A stretch of DNA of 23,966 nt from assembly GCA_937988705.1 (NCBI GenBank), contig CALKIA010000597.1, positions 1-23,966 on the forward strand, read 5' to 3'. The stretch is from an uncultured Chloroflexota bacterium (lineage in GTDB: Bacteria > Chloroflexota > Anaerolineae > Aggregatilineales > Phototrophicaceae). The position numbers were made by a program, and so were the translations under genes. The number at the start of each line of letters is the position of its first letter. The first letter of the stretch is position 1. Below the pieces are notes generated by a model. It saw only the letters and a program-made list of their open reading frames with translations, made no database searches and was not told the origin of the DNA. Shown piece by piece: positions 15,846 through 22,663 of the stretch.

Positions 15846-16043
15846 GACGTCCGCTTCCTGTTTCAGATCTTCAAGCGCTGCTTGCAGCTTGCGGGCCGAA
15901 TGTTCGAGCCCTTCGGCAAAACCAAGTGCCCGAATGCGCGCCGGACGCGGCAGCTGGGTATTCTGAGACATAATCCGCGACTCACGGGCTTGCGAAAGCA
16001 GTTGTTCAATGAGCAGACGATGGCATTTCAAATCGGCAGGCAT
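15837..16043 (-). CDS. Small hypothetical protein, 68 residues
   Basis: I do not recognise this family. The product is mostly charged and helical in character: an N-terminal helix-like stretch KCHRLLIEQLLSQARES (about residues 6-22), a Pro/Arg-rich hinge, then an amphipathic C-terminal stretch from about 40 to 65. There is no signal peptide or membrane segment. The ribosome site before ATG 16043 is weak (TGGA); an internal ATG at residue 25 is an alternative start. It lies 51 bp downstream of the next small gene in the same direction, so the two may share a transcript, and it overlaps the end of the FHA gene. Confidence 0.5.
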   Translation of the reverse strand: MPADLKCHRLLIEQLLSQARESRIMSQNTQLPRPARIRALGFAEGLEHSARKLQAALEDLKQEADVSA

Positions 16044-16094
16044 GTCTAGTTCCAGGTAAGCAATAGTCTACCCATAGAATAACCACAAAATCAT

Positions 16095-16343
16095 TCACAG
16101 CGCATTGAAGAATCCGCCGGATGCGGGCAGCTTACCCAGTAGAAAATCCTCGGCGAGCGTCCGGACATGCGCATTGGTGAGGCGCGCATTCTTGACGATG
16201 ACCGTCACCAGCACACTGGGACGATGCAGATCGCTCAGCACCAGGGTATGAACCTGGGTCACCCGCAGCATTTCGTCGAATTCGACGCAAATCGTTTTTT
16301 CCTGAGGCATGTCCGCCAGAACATCCAATTTGGCATATTTCAT
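16095..16343 (-). CDS. Small hypothetical protein, 82 residues
   Basis: This is an unrecognised protein starting MKYAKLDVLADMPQ, with alternating hydrophobic strands in the middle (LVLSDLHRPSVLVTVIVK) and a Gly-Phe-Phe near the C-terminus. It looks like a small soluble alpha/beta fold. ATG 16343 has GAAGG about 7 nt upstream; an earlier in-frame start at 16367 lacks one. It is first of a possible two-gene unit with the 68-residue protein. The sequence TCTAAGCG appears twice just upstream on the minus strand, the second copy running into the ribosome site. Function cannot be assigned. Confidence 0.65.
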   Translation of the reverse strand: MKYAKLDVLADMPQEKTICVEFDEMLRVTQVHTLVLSDLHRPSVLVTVIVKNARLTNAHVRTLAEDFLLGKLPASGGFFNAL

Positions 16344-16915
16344 GTCAACACCTTCGCTTAGAAGCAAATCGCTTCCGCTTAGATCTCCCGGACTGCGGGA
16401 ACATCAACCAACGTGATTCGCTTGTGGTGTGAAGTTCAATGTATGTTGTATGGAGTTAGAGGTAGTACAAACGTATTCACGATTATATGATCATTACGAA
16501 GAAAATGTACAGCAAATTCGGATCATTTTCAATAATCTTTACGTAGTTCATATATTAGCTACTGATGAGAGGCTGGAGTTGGGCGTATGCAACCGGGCTG
16601 AGGCCAAAAATACCACCCCCCAGCGCCCAGCCCCGCTTGCGTGCTGGCGTAGGAGGGTCGGGGATGAGTCGTACGCGCGAATGTCGCTTAGCTATAACGT
16701 CAGAAGCGCGTGAAGTTCATTTGGGAACAGCGGAAGCCATGCAATTTGACTTATGGATACGGAGAGTCTAGGGACAGCGCCTGCGCGATCCGTTGGTGGC
16801 GGACGCGATTTATCGCGTCCGCAAAACCCGCAAATTGCTTCGAAATCACTGCGTCACGTAACCGACACACCCACCGGCCCGCGACCAGAGGCTCGACCAC
16901 AGTTACCCCACGCAG
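16344..16915. other. Long intergenic region with AT-rich block and a repeat element
   Basis: No convincing gene is present in these 572 bp. About 16430-16560 is clearly richer in A and T than its surroundings and may hold the promoter of the minus-strand small genes, or be acquired DNA. About 16600-16665 is C- and G-rich with a weak AGCGCCC/GGCGT fold. A palindrome pair lies at 16767-16822. A + strand frame (16429-16713) begins GTG without a ribosome site and changes composition halfway, so I do not call it. I see no tRNA or known small RNA. Confidence 0.6.
16767..16822. repeat. Partly decayed palindrome pair
   Basis: The left arm resembles the one at 1437-1460 (GGGACAGCGCCTGCGC) but then reads GATCC instead of TGTCC, so its outer stem is broken. 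The right arm is a perfect palindrome, GGACGCGAT-TT-ATCGCGTCC (16801-16820), whose stem is the same as at 70-89. The terminal CTAC end is lost. It sits downstream of serS on the minus strand. Confidence 0.75.
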
Positions 16916-18331
16916 CTACTTGCTCATCACCTCGTCACCACCCATGTACGGACGCAGCACCTCAGGGATAACGATGCTGCCATCCGCCTGCTGGTAGTTT
17001 TCCAGAATGGCGATGATGACGCGCGGCGTCGCCAAACCGCTGCCATTGAGCGTATGGACGTACTGCGGACGCCTCTGCCCTTCAGCGCGATACTTGAGGT
17101 TTGCGCGGCGCGCCTGGAACGCCTCGGTGTTGCTGCAAGAGCTGACTTCCAACCATTCTTTACAGCCGGGTGACCAGACTTCGAGATCGTACTTCTTGCT
17201 GGCGCTGAAACCCAGATCGCCGGTGACGATCTCCAGACGGCGGAACGGCAGTTGGAGCGCACGCAGAATGTCGCTGGCCGCTTCAACCAGGCTTTCCAGT
17301 TCGGCGTAACTGGTCTCCGGCGTCGTGAACTTGTACATCTCGACTTTTTCGAACTGGTGTACGCGCTTGATGCCGCGCACGTCACGCCCGGCACTCGTCT
17401 TTTCGCGGCGGAAACACGGTGTATGGGCGACGTAGTAGAGTGGCAGTTGATCAGCGTCCAGAATTTCGTCGCGGTGCAGGTTAGTGATCGCCACTTCGGC
17501 CGTCGGCAGCATGTAGATGTCCGCGTCCGGGTCATGATAAACCGCCTCGCGGAACTTAGGGAACTGCCCCGCACCAACCATCATGTCTTCGCGCACCATA
17601 TAGGGCACATACAGTTCGGTGAAGCCCTTTTTACGCGCCATATCGAGGAAAAAGCTGATCAACGCCCGCTGCAACCGCGCGCCCATTCCCTTGAGGATAT
17701 AGGCGCGTGAGCCAGCAATCTTCACGCCGCGATCAAAATCGATGATGTCGAGCTCCGGCCCGAGTTCCCAGTGCGGCTTGGGCTCAAAATCGTATTCGCG
17801 GATTTCACCTTCTGGCGGCCACGCCTTGTTATCCTCTTCGCTCATAGCGACGAGCGTGCTCTCGTGAGGCAAATTCGGCAGCCACAGCATATGCTCTTCG
17901 AGATCCGCCTCGACGCCTTTGAGATAATCGTCAATGGATTCGACCCGCGCGCCCATTTCGCCAACCCGCCGCTGCAGCTTGAGCATGGCATTTTCGGCGT
18001 CCGCATCTTCACCCGGTTGGAGCGGCGTCTCGCCGGCCAGCAGCGCCGCCGCTTCCTCGTACTTGCGCTCAGCGATCAGCGCTGCCGCCTGAACCGCGTA
18101 CGCAGTGCGCGTCACATCGTCCAGCTTTTTATCGCCGCGCAGCCGCCCAATGTTCTTGTTGAGCTTGTTCCGAGCCGCCTGAATCGCCTCGGATTCGCTC
18201 AGCATTTGCCGCCGCCGCTTGTCCAGATCGATGATGTTGTCGATGCGGTCGCTCGCCGCCGGATCGTTTAGCTTGGCAATCTGTTCTTTGACCCATTCCG
18301 GTTTCTCACGGATCAGGTTAATGTCGATCAT
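16916..18331 (-). CDS. serS: Seryl-tRNA synthetase
   Basis: The 471-residue class II synthetase charges tRNA-Ser (and tRNA-Sec) with serine in the cytoplasm. The N-terminal coiled-coil arm starts MIDINLIREKPEWV. Motif 2 is CFRREKTSAGRDVRGIKRVHQFEK, given here only by its key Arg-Arg-Glu and Gly-Arg-Asp positions, and motif 3 lies at GLATPRVIIAILEN near the C-terminus. Most bacterial enzymes have about 420-430 residues; the extra 40 or so sit in the coiled-coil arm (about residues 80-115, Ala/Glu-rich), which contacts the long variable arm of tRNA-Ser. GGAGG lies 12 nt before ATG 18331, inside an overlapping short ORF. The neighbouring genes give no amino-acid-sensing leader that I can see. 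Confidence 0.96.
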   Translation of the reverse strand: MIDINLIREKPEWVKEQIAKLNDPAASDRIDNIIDLDKRRRQMLSESEAIQAARNKLNKNIGRLRGDKKLDDVTRTAYAVQAAALIAERKYEEAAALLAGETPLQPGEDADAENAMLKLQRRVGEMGARVESIDDYLKGVEADLEEHMLWLPNLPHESTLVAMSEEDNKAWPPEGEIREYDFEPKPHWELGPELDIIDFDRGVKIAGSRAYILKGMGARLQRALISFFLDMARKKGFTELYVPYMVREDMMVGAGQFPKFREAVYHDPDADIYMLPTAEVAITNLHRDEILDADQLPLYYVAHTPCFRREKTSAGRDVRGIKRVHQFEKVEMYKFTTPETSYAELESLVEAASDILRALQLPFRRLEIVTGDLGFSASKKYDLEVWSPGCKEWLEVSSCSNTEAFQARRANLKYRAEGQRRPQYVHTLNGSGLATPRVIIAILENYQQADGSIVIPEVLRPYMGGDEVMSK

Positions 18332-18482
18332 GTTCTTGCGTGTCCTCCAAGGATGAGTAATTTTCTGGGGGAATCGGCCGGGTGAAGTCCCGATACAGCC
18401 GCAGCACTGCGAACGCGATTCCGAAAATAATCACAACGACGATCAGCAGATCGAAAAACTCCGGTGTTAAGTTTTGGAGCAT
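18318..18482 (-). CDS. 54-residue single-pass membrane protein overlapping serS start
   Basis: This short frame begins ATG 18482 with AAAGG about 9 nt upstream and ends at TAA 18318-18320, overlapping serS by 14 bp in another frame. The product has a short N-terminus (MLQNLTPEFF), a strong membrane segment (DLLIVVVIIFGIAFAVL, about residues 11-27), a basic Arg-Leu-Tyr-Arg patch that should stay in the cytoplasm, and a polar acidic tail. The serS ribosome site lies within it, so translation through this frame could help or hinder serS initiation. I do not recognise a family. The hydrophobic core followed by positive charges argues for a real protein; confirmation is lacking. Confidence 0.6.
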   Translation of the reverse strand: MLQNLTPEFFDLLIVVVIIFGIAFAVLRLYRDFTRPIPPENYSSLEDTQEHDRH

Positions 18483-18485
18483 AGC

Positions 18486-18513
18486 CTAGCCTTTAGCTCT
18501 TAGCGGTTAGCCC
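18486..18513. repeat. TTAGC heptad tandem repeat, left block
   Basis: TTAGCTC, TTAGCGG and TTAGCCC follow each other with a 7-bp period from 18493 to 18513, preceded in phase by a weaker CTAGCCT. The inverted counterpart lies at 18643-18670. Confidence 0.65.
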
Positions 18514-18543
18514 TGAGCACCTATCCGAAAACCGTCTTCTCGT

Positions 18544-18568
18544 GTAGGGACGAGACATGTCTCGTCCG
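18544..18568. repeat. Single GTAGGG palindrome
   Basis: GTAGG leads into the perfect 20-bp palindrome GGACGAGACATGTCTCGTCC (18548-18567). Only one arm is present. It lies between the two inverted TTAGC heptad blocks. Confidence 0.75.
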
Positions 18569-18642
18569 CGTGCTTCAACCTCAGGCAAGACGCGCCTTGT
18601 CCATACCGAAGTCACAGCGCGTTTGCCCAACAAGCACTAGCT

Positions 18643-18670
18643 GCTAAAAGCTAATCGCTAATGGCTGTTC
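18643..18670. repeat. GCTAA heptad tandem repeat, right block
   Basis: GCTAAAA, GCTAATC and GCTAATG follow with a 7-bp period, then a weaker GCTGTTC. This is the reverse complement type of the block at 18493-18513, so the two blocks face each other about 130 bp apart. Confidence 0.65.
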
Positions 18671-18673
18671 TGG

Positions 18674-18714
18674 CAAATAAAAACGCCTCTCCTGACCGTC
18701 GCGGGAGAGGCGTT
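18674..18714 (-). terminator. Intrinsic terminator of the PAS kinase-like gene
   Basis: On the minus strand an 11-bp perfect stem (AACGCCTCTCC with GGAGAGGCGTT) closes an 11-nt loop and runs into TTTTATTTG. It lies 41 bp after the stop of the gene at 18756-19892, in its direction. Confidence 0.88.
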
Positions 18715-18755
18715 GATTGTACCTCAGAGTAGGCGGTAGGATATGGCGTATTCGT

Positions 18756-19892
18756 TTAGGCCGGCGACGATTCGTCAAACCACGCGGGCAGCTTAATGCT
18801 GAACGTCGTGCCGACGCCTTCTTCGGATTCAAACCAAATACGTCCGTTCATAGCCTCCACCTCAGATTTACACAGATACATACTGATGCCATAGCCGAAT
18901 TCCGCCATAATCTGCGGTTGGCGCGACCGATCATACGGCAGAAATACACGATCACTTTCGCTCGAGCGAATGCCATACCCCTCGTCGATGATATCGATCT
19001 GCACCGTATGTTCACGGGGATGGGCATACGCGACAATCTTGATCGGCGCGGCCTTCATGCTGTACATAATAGCATTCCGCAAAATGTCACGCAATACATA
19101 GCCGAGATGCTCCTGCGAGGCGGCGACGGCAATGCGACCGGGGATGACGGCGCGCACGCGCTTCCGGGGGTCGCCCGCATCGCTCTCCGGATCGACCAGC
19201 ATATCCTCGTCCATCGCTTCGAGAAAGTCTTCGATGAAGTCTTGCAGCGGCAGGCGTTGGCGCGAAATGGCGACCACCTCCCGAACCCGCCCGGTGCGAA
19301 TCTTCTCCAGCCGATCCATTAACTGCGTGAGCCGTCCGAGACGGTGCATATGCACATGGACGAGACGCGTGAACCCGCCGACCCGCCGGTGCAGGTTCTC
19401 ATTCCCTTTAGCCCGCGTGATCTGCTCGATCAGATCGACATGCCCGCGCGTGCTGGAAACGACTTCGGAGACTTCGCGCAGGTAGCTGTCAATGATGTCG
19501 GTGAGCGCCGTCCAATCGGGCACATCGATCGTGATCATGGTGTAGGGTGCGCCATCCTCGCGCCGGAGCATACTCATCCACGCCGGGACACGTTCCCCCG
19601 TACGATAGATGTGAAAGCGCACCGGATAGCGCGCCTCAATCGCGCGCGTCCGCACAGTATCGACGTTTTCAAGCGTCCGGCTGTTGAACAACACCGCCGC
19701 CGCCGGCCACCCTTCCTGCCGGATCAGCTTAAGGTCGGAACCCATCAAGGACTGCGCCGCCGCATTTTCGGCGACCAGTTGATTATTCGCGTCAAAGATC
19801 AGGACGGCTTGCGACAATCCGTCGAGGACGAGTTGGCTGGGGAGCAGCGCATCAGCAATCACCGCAAGTTCGCTCCAATGAATCCACTTCAA
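18756..19892 (-). CDS. PAS-domain histidine-kinase-like protein without a clear phospho-accepting His
   Basis: The 378-residue protein has a PAS domain (about 20-125), a helical dimerisation-like region (130-205), and an HATPase domain (215-370). The ATP site looks intact: Asn273 in ILRNAIMYS, Asp303-x-Gly-x-Gly in DEGYGI, and a Gly-rich lid at 332-335. The dimerisation region shows no His-Glu-x-x-Thr-Pro; by alignment of SSTRGHVDL (146-154) with the usual TSIRGYLEL, the histidine position is Arg139. The nearby His151 matches the Tyr of that motif, not the phosphosite. No membrane segment, so it is cytoplasmic. The TTG at 19892 is the best available start, with GGTAGG close upstream; no ATG is in frame nearby. 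A terminator follows. No partner response regulator is adjacent. Confidence 0.82.
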   Translation of the reverse strand: MKWIHWSELAVIADALLPSQLVLDGLSQAVLIFDANNQLVAENAAAQSLMGSDLKLIRQEGWPAAAVLFNSRTLENVDTVRTRAIEARYPVRFHIYRTGERVPAWMSMLRREDGAPYTMITIDVPDWTALTDIIDSYLREVSEVVSSTRGHVDLIEQITRAKGNENLHRRVGGFTRLVHVHMHRLGRLTQLMDRLEKIRTGRVREVVAISRQRLPLQDFIEDFLEAMDEDMLVDPESDAGDPRKRVRAVIPGRIAVAASQEHLGYVLRDILRNAIMYSMKAAPIKIVAYAHPREHTVQIDIIDEGYGIRSSESDRVFLPYDRSRQPQIMAEFGYGISMYLCKSEVEAMNGRIWFESEEGVGTTFSIKLPAWFDESSPA

Positions 19893-20081
19893 ACACCTAC
19901 CAGATATTATGCATCCGATTGTACAGCAATCTAGGCGGCGGTCGGTTCACCTTTTCTAACGTGTGCCGGCAAAACTGACGGCCGCTCCCTTAAAAGAACG
20001 TCTGGAAGCGCAATTTGTCGCTCAGATTTCATAACTTTTTGATAACTCGCGCACCGTCGCGCAGTGCCGAGCGGCTTTTTA

Positions 20082-20111
20082 GAATAAAAAAGGACGCCCT
20101 GTTGGGCGTCC
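20082..20111 (-). terminator. Intrinsic terminator of lysS
   Basis: On the minus strand GGACGCCC, a four-base loop, and GGGCGTCC are followed by TTTTTTATT. It lies 58 bp after the lysS stop and is the only strong terminator for the greA-lysS stretch. Confidence 0.9.
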
Positions 20112-20168
20112 CGACGATTCCTCGGCTTAGTTTTTCCAAGCCAACTGTTGCGCTGGATGATCCCCAGC

Positions 20169-21722
20169 TTACCGTTGTTCTTCGCGCAGATGCGGGTACA
20201 GCAGCACATCGCGGATGCTGCGCTGATTGGTCACCAGCATAACGAGCCGATCCACGCCCATGCCGAAGCCACCGCACGGCGGCATGCCAAAGCGCATCGC
20301 CCGTAGATAATCTTCATCGGTCGGTGTGGCATCATCTTCATCGGCCCGATACAACTGCGCCATGTCAATGAAGCGCGCCTCTTGATCGCGCGGATCGTTT
20401 AACTCGGTGAAGGCGTTGCCCATTTCCATGCCCGCCATGTAAATCTCGAAGCGTTCGACGTGCTGGTTGTCGTAGCCGACGCGCTTGGCGAACGGCGAAA
20501 TATCACGCGGGTAGTCGAGGATAAACGTCGGCTGAATCAGCTTCTTTTCGACGGTTTCGCCGAGCAAATGCTCCACCAGCTTGCCCCACGTCTGATTCGG
20601 CGCGAACTGTAAGCCAATCTTGCGCATGGCCGCTTCCAGTGACTCCGCCGTCGGGTGATCCATATAGTCGATCTCGGCATTCTGCTTGATCGCCTCGCGG
20701 ATCGTCAGGCGCTGCCACGGCGCGCCGAAGTCGAGCGTCTGCCCCTGATACTCGATCACCGTACCGCCGGTCGCGCGCTGCACGATCGTGCGCACCATGC
20801 GCTCAACCAGATCCATCACGCCTTCGTAGTCAATGTACGCCTTGTAGAATTCAAGCATGGTGAATTCGGTGTTGTGTTTGAAGGACACACCCTCATTCCG
20901 GAAATCGCGCCCGATTTCATACACTGCGTCATAGCCACCGACGAGCAGGCGCTTGAGGTACAGCTCGAAGCTGATCCGCAGATACAAATCCTGATGCAGT
21001 TGGTTATGATGTGTGACGAACGGTCGCGCCGCCGCACCGCCGTAAATCGGCTGGAGAATCGGCGTTTCAACTTCGAGGAAGCCCTCGTTGTCGAAGAATT
21101 CGCGCATCGTGCGGATGATGAGCGCGCGCTGCTTAAAGACATCGCGCACCTCGCGGTTCACAGCGAGATCTGCGTAGCGCTGACGGTACCGGGTTTCGAC
21201 ATCCGTAAATTCACCGAATTCGATCACCGTGCCGTCATCCTGCTTCTGCTGCTTAATGACGGGTAGCGGACTCAGCGCCTTCGCCAGCAGCTTGAATTCG
21301 CGCACGCGCACGCTGATTTCGCCCGCCTGCGTCCGCATGATCGTTCCCGTCGCCTGCACGAAATCGTCCAGTTCGACCAGCTTTTCGCGCACGAGGTTAT
21401 AGGCCGCCTCGTCCATGTCGTTGACCCGCATGAACAACTGAATGCGCCCGCTCTCGTCTTCGATGTGCAGGAACGATACCTTGCCCTTGATGTTTTGGCG
21501 GCGGACACGGCCGCAGACCGTCACGGTGACGCCCAGCGCCGGGTCGTCGCCGGACTTATCCGCATCGGGGTGCGCCGCTTCCCAAACTGCATATGCGGCC
21601 AGCGCCTGCGCCGCTGTGTGGGTGCGCTTGACGCGCGCCGGGAACGCCTCAACGCCCATGCTTTCGATCTGGCGCAGCTTATCCAGCCGCTCTTGTTCCA
21701 GCTTGTTTGGCTGCCAAGTCAT
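20169..21722 (-). CDS. lysS: Lysyl-tRNA synthetase (class II)
   Basis: The 517-residue protein has the N-terminal OB-fold anticodon-binding domain (about 60-165; VTVCGRVRRQNIKGKVSF) and a class II catalytic domain. Motif 2 appears at FRNEGVSFKHNTEFTMLE (near residue 275) and motif 3 at GGFGMGVDRLVML near the C-terminus. The enzyme charges tRNA-Lys with lysine. I chose ATG 21722, giving a normal N-terminus MTWQPNKLEQERLDKLRQI; GAGG lies about 12 nt upstream. The frame is open to 21812 but that part reads through a hairpin. It follows greA in the same direction, 105 bp apart, an order I recall from other bacteria. The gap has a hairpin and an extended -10-like box. Confidence 0.96.
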   Translation of the reverse strand: MTWQPNKLEQERLDKLRQIESMGVEAFPARVKRTHTAAQALAAYAVWEAAHPDADKSGDDPALGVTVTVCGRVRRQNIKGKVSFLHIEDESGRIQLFMRVNDMDEAAYNLVREKLVELDDFVQATGTIMRTQAGEISVRVREFKLLAKALSPLPVIKQQKQDDGTVIEFGEFTDVETRYRQRYADLAVNREVRDVFKQRALIIRTMREFFDNEGFLEVETPILQPIYGGAAARPFVTHHNQLHQDLYLRISFELYLKRLLVGGYDAVYEIGRDFRNEGVSFKHNTEFTMLEFYKAYIDYEGVMDLVERMVRTIVQRATGGTVIEYQGQTLDFGAPWQRLTIREAIKQNAEIDYMDHPTAESLEAAMRKIGLQFAPNQTWGKLVEHLLGETVEKKLIQPTFILDYPRDISPFAKRVGYDNQHVERFEIYMAGMEMGNAFTELNDPRDQEARFIDMAQLYRADEDDATPTDEDYLRAMRFGMPPCGGFGMGVDRLVMLVTNQRSIRDVLLYPHLREEQR

Positions 21723-21760
21723 GTAGGGATTCGCCTCAGATGGATAAAAGATTGGAGAGA

Positions 21761-21769
21761 ATGATAGCA
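21761..21769 (-). promoter_or_regulatory. Possible extended -10 promoter of lysS
   Basis: On the minus strand TGCTATCAT is an extended -10-type sequence about 40 bp before the lysS start. No clear -35 box accompanies it; the upstream side is occupied by the hairpin at 21776-21803. Confidence 0.3.
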
Positions 21770-21775
21770 TAACTG

Positions 21776-21803
21776 GGAGGGGCAAAGCAGGCTTTACCCC
21801 TCC
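21776..21803 (-). repeat. Hairpin in the greA-lysS gap
   Basis: GGAGGGG, one weak pair, AAAGC, a two-base loop, GCTTT and CCCCTCC form a 13-bp stem. The weak pair is C-A on the + strand but U-G in minus-strand RNA, so the fold suits the greA-lysS transcript. There is no T-run, so it is more likely an RNA-processing or stability element, or a relative of the GGGG-type palindromes, than a terminator. Confidence 0.65.
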
Positions 21804-21827
21804 AGAAAACACGTCTTCAAAGGGCGC

Positions 21828-22301
21828 TTAGCCGATCGCCTTGATCACAAATACGATTTGTCCGCCGGGGGCATTGACCGTCACTTTGTCGCTGACCTTC
21901 GCCCCCAACAACGCTTTGCCGAGCGGGCTTTCCAGCGAGATTTTGCCCGCAGCGGGATTCGCTTCGGCCGAGCCGACGACATGATACACTTCTTTCTCAT
22001 CGCCGCCTTGCTCAATCACTGTGACGCGCGAACCGAGCGTGACGACATCTTTCTTACCGGATTCCTGAATGATCTGCGCGCTGCTGAGGATCGTTTCCAG
22101 CCGGAGGATTTCACCTTCGATGAAAGCTTGCTCGTTTTTGGCGTCCTCATATTCGGCATTCTCACTCAAATCCCCACCTTCCTCCATCGCTGCACGCAGC
22201 CGATCCGCCACTTCATAGCGGCGAACTTCCTGAAGGTATTTGAGGCGCGACTCAAGTTCTTTGAGACCTTCGGGGGTGAGATATTGCGGGTGATTCGCCA
22301 T
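21828..22301 (-). CDS. greA: Transcription elongation factor GreA
   Basis: The 157-residue protein has the usual two-domain GreA plan: an N-terminal coiled coil (1-75) with the acidic tip GGDLSENAEYEDAK (42-55), whose Asp and Glu reach into the RNA polymerase active site to promote cleavage of backtracked RNA, and a C-terminal FKBP-like domain ending with SPLGKALLGAKVSDKV. Length is normal (about 158). AAAGGAG lies about 10 nt before ATG 22301. A promoter at 22425-22453 and a leader hairpin at 22358-22378 precede it, and lysS follows in the same direction. Confidence 0.97.
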   Translation of the reverse strand: MANHPQYLTPEGLKELESRLKYLQEVRRYEVADRLRAAMEEGGDLSENAEYEDAKNEQAFIEGEILRLETILSSAQIIQESGKKDVVTLGSRVTVIEQGGDEKEVYHVVGSAEANPAAGKISLESPLGKALLGAKVSDKVTVNAPGGQIVFVIKAIG

Positions 22302-22357
22302 GACAAACCGGCTCCTTTATAGAGATAAATCGGTATTCCCTAGAGAAATAACAGAAA

Positions 22358-22378
22358 GACACAGCGATCTGCTGTGCC
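22358..22378 (-). terminator. Leader hairpin of greA, possible attenuator
   Basis: On the minus strand GGCACAGC, a five-base loop and GCTGTGTC form an 8-bp stem with one G-U pair, followed by a U-rich stretch (TTTCTGTTATTTC). It lies between the greA promoter and the gene, so it could end part of the transcripts early, or end read-through from the kinase-like gene upstream. Confidence 0.5.
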
Positions 22379-22424
22379 TGAGGTCAACATTTTCTGGAGA
22401 CGCACGCGGCGTCAATCATAGGTA

Positions 22425-22453
22425 ATAGTAGCACACAAAAAGTTACTTGTAAA
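22425..22453 (-). promoter_or_regulatory. Sigma70-like promoter of greA
   Basis: On the minus strand TTTACA (22448-22453) and TACTAT (22425-22430) are separated by exactly 17 bp. This gives a start near 22418 and a leader of about 115 nt. Inferred from the boxes and spacing. Confidence 0.6.
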
Positions 22454-22608
22454 CTGACATTGGTCACTAGCGCACGGCGGGCGTTCGCTCACGGAGTGCG
22501 CATTGCGGCTGATAGCGAGCGTCCGCGGATCACCGCCGCGCAAACGCGATCCAGCGCCTTCCCATGAGGATTTCCGTTGTACCGCGATCGGAAAGTGCAC
22601 CCGCTGGT

Positions 22609-22634
22609 GGGCAGACGGACAGGTCTGCCTCTAC
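22609..22634. repeat. Single palindrome, GGCAGAC/GTCTGCC type
   Basis: GGCAGAC and GTCTGCC pair around a six-base loop, followed by TCTAC, a degenerate form of the CCCTAC end. The stem matches that of the unit at 12095-12126. The rest of 22454-22663 holds only imperfect GC-rich inverted repeats (for example GGGCGTTCGCT against AGCGAGCGTCC at about 22487-22525) and no gene that I can support. Confidence 0.6.
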
Positions 22635-22663
22635 GCTGAATTGACTGTCGTAGTTCGTGGGCG

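Noticed and set aside
16600..16700. Possible tmRNA or SRP RNA start in the GC-rich block
   Set aside because: A GGGGATGAG string is present, but none of the conserved core or pairing expected for these RNAs can be found.
16429..16713. 94-codon frame on the + strand
   Set aside because: It starts at GTG without a ribosome site, its second half is Arg/Pro/Cys-rich like a chance frame in GC-rich DNA, and its composition changes abruptly. I recognise no domain.
16429..16720. GTGAAGTTCA occurring at 16429-16438 and again at 16710-16719 as possible attachment-site repeats
   Set aside because: Ten bases, no integrase or tRNA nearby, and nothing mobile between them; likely chance.
19931..20209. 92-codon minus-strand frame across the lysS end
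   Set aside because: It overlaps the conserved lysS C-terminus and reads through the lysS terminator.
22412..22600. 62-codon minus-strand frame ahead of greA
   Set aside because: It spans the greA promoter boxes and GC-rich inverted repeats; no ribosome site or protein-like pattern.
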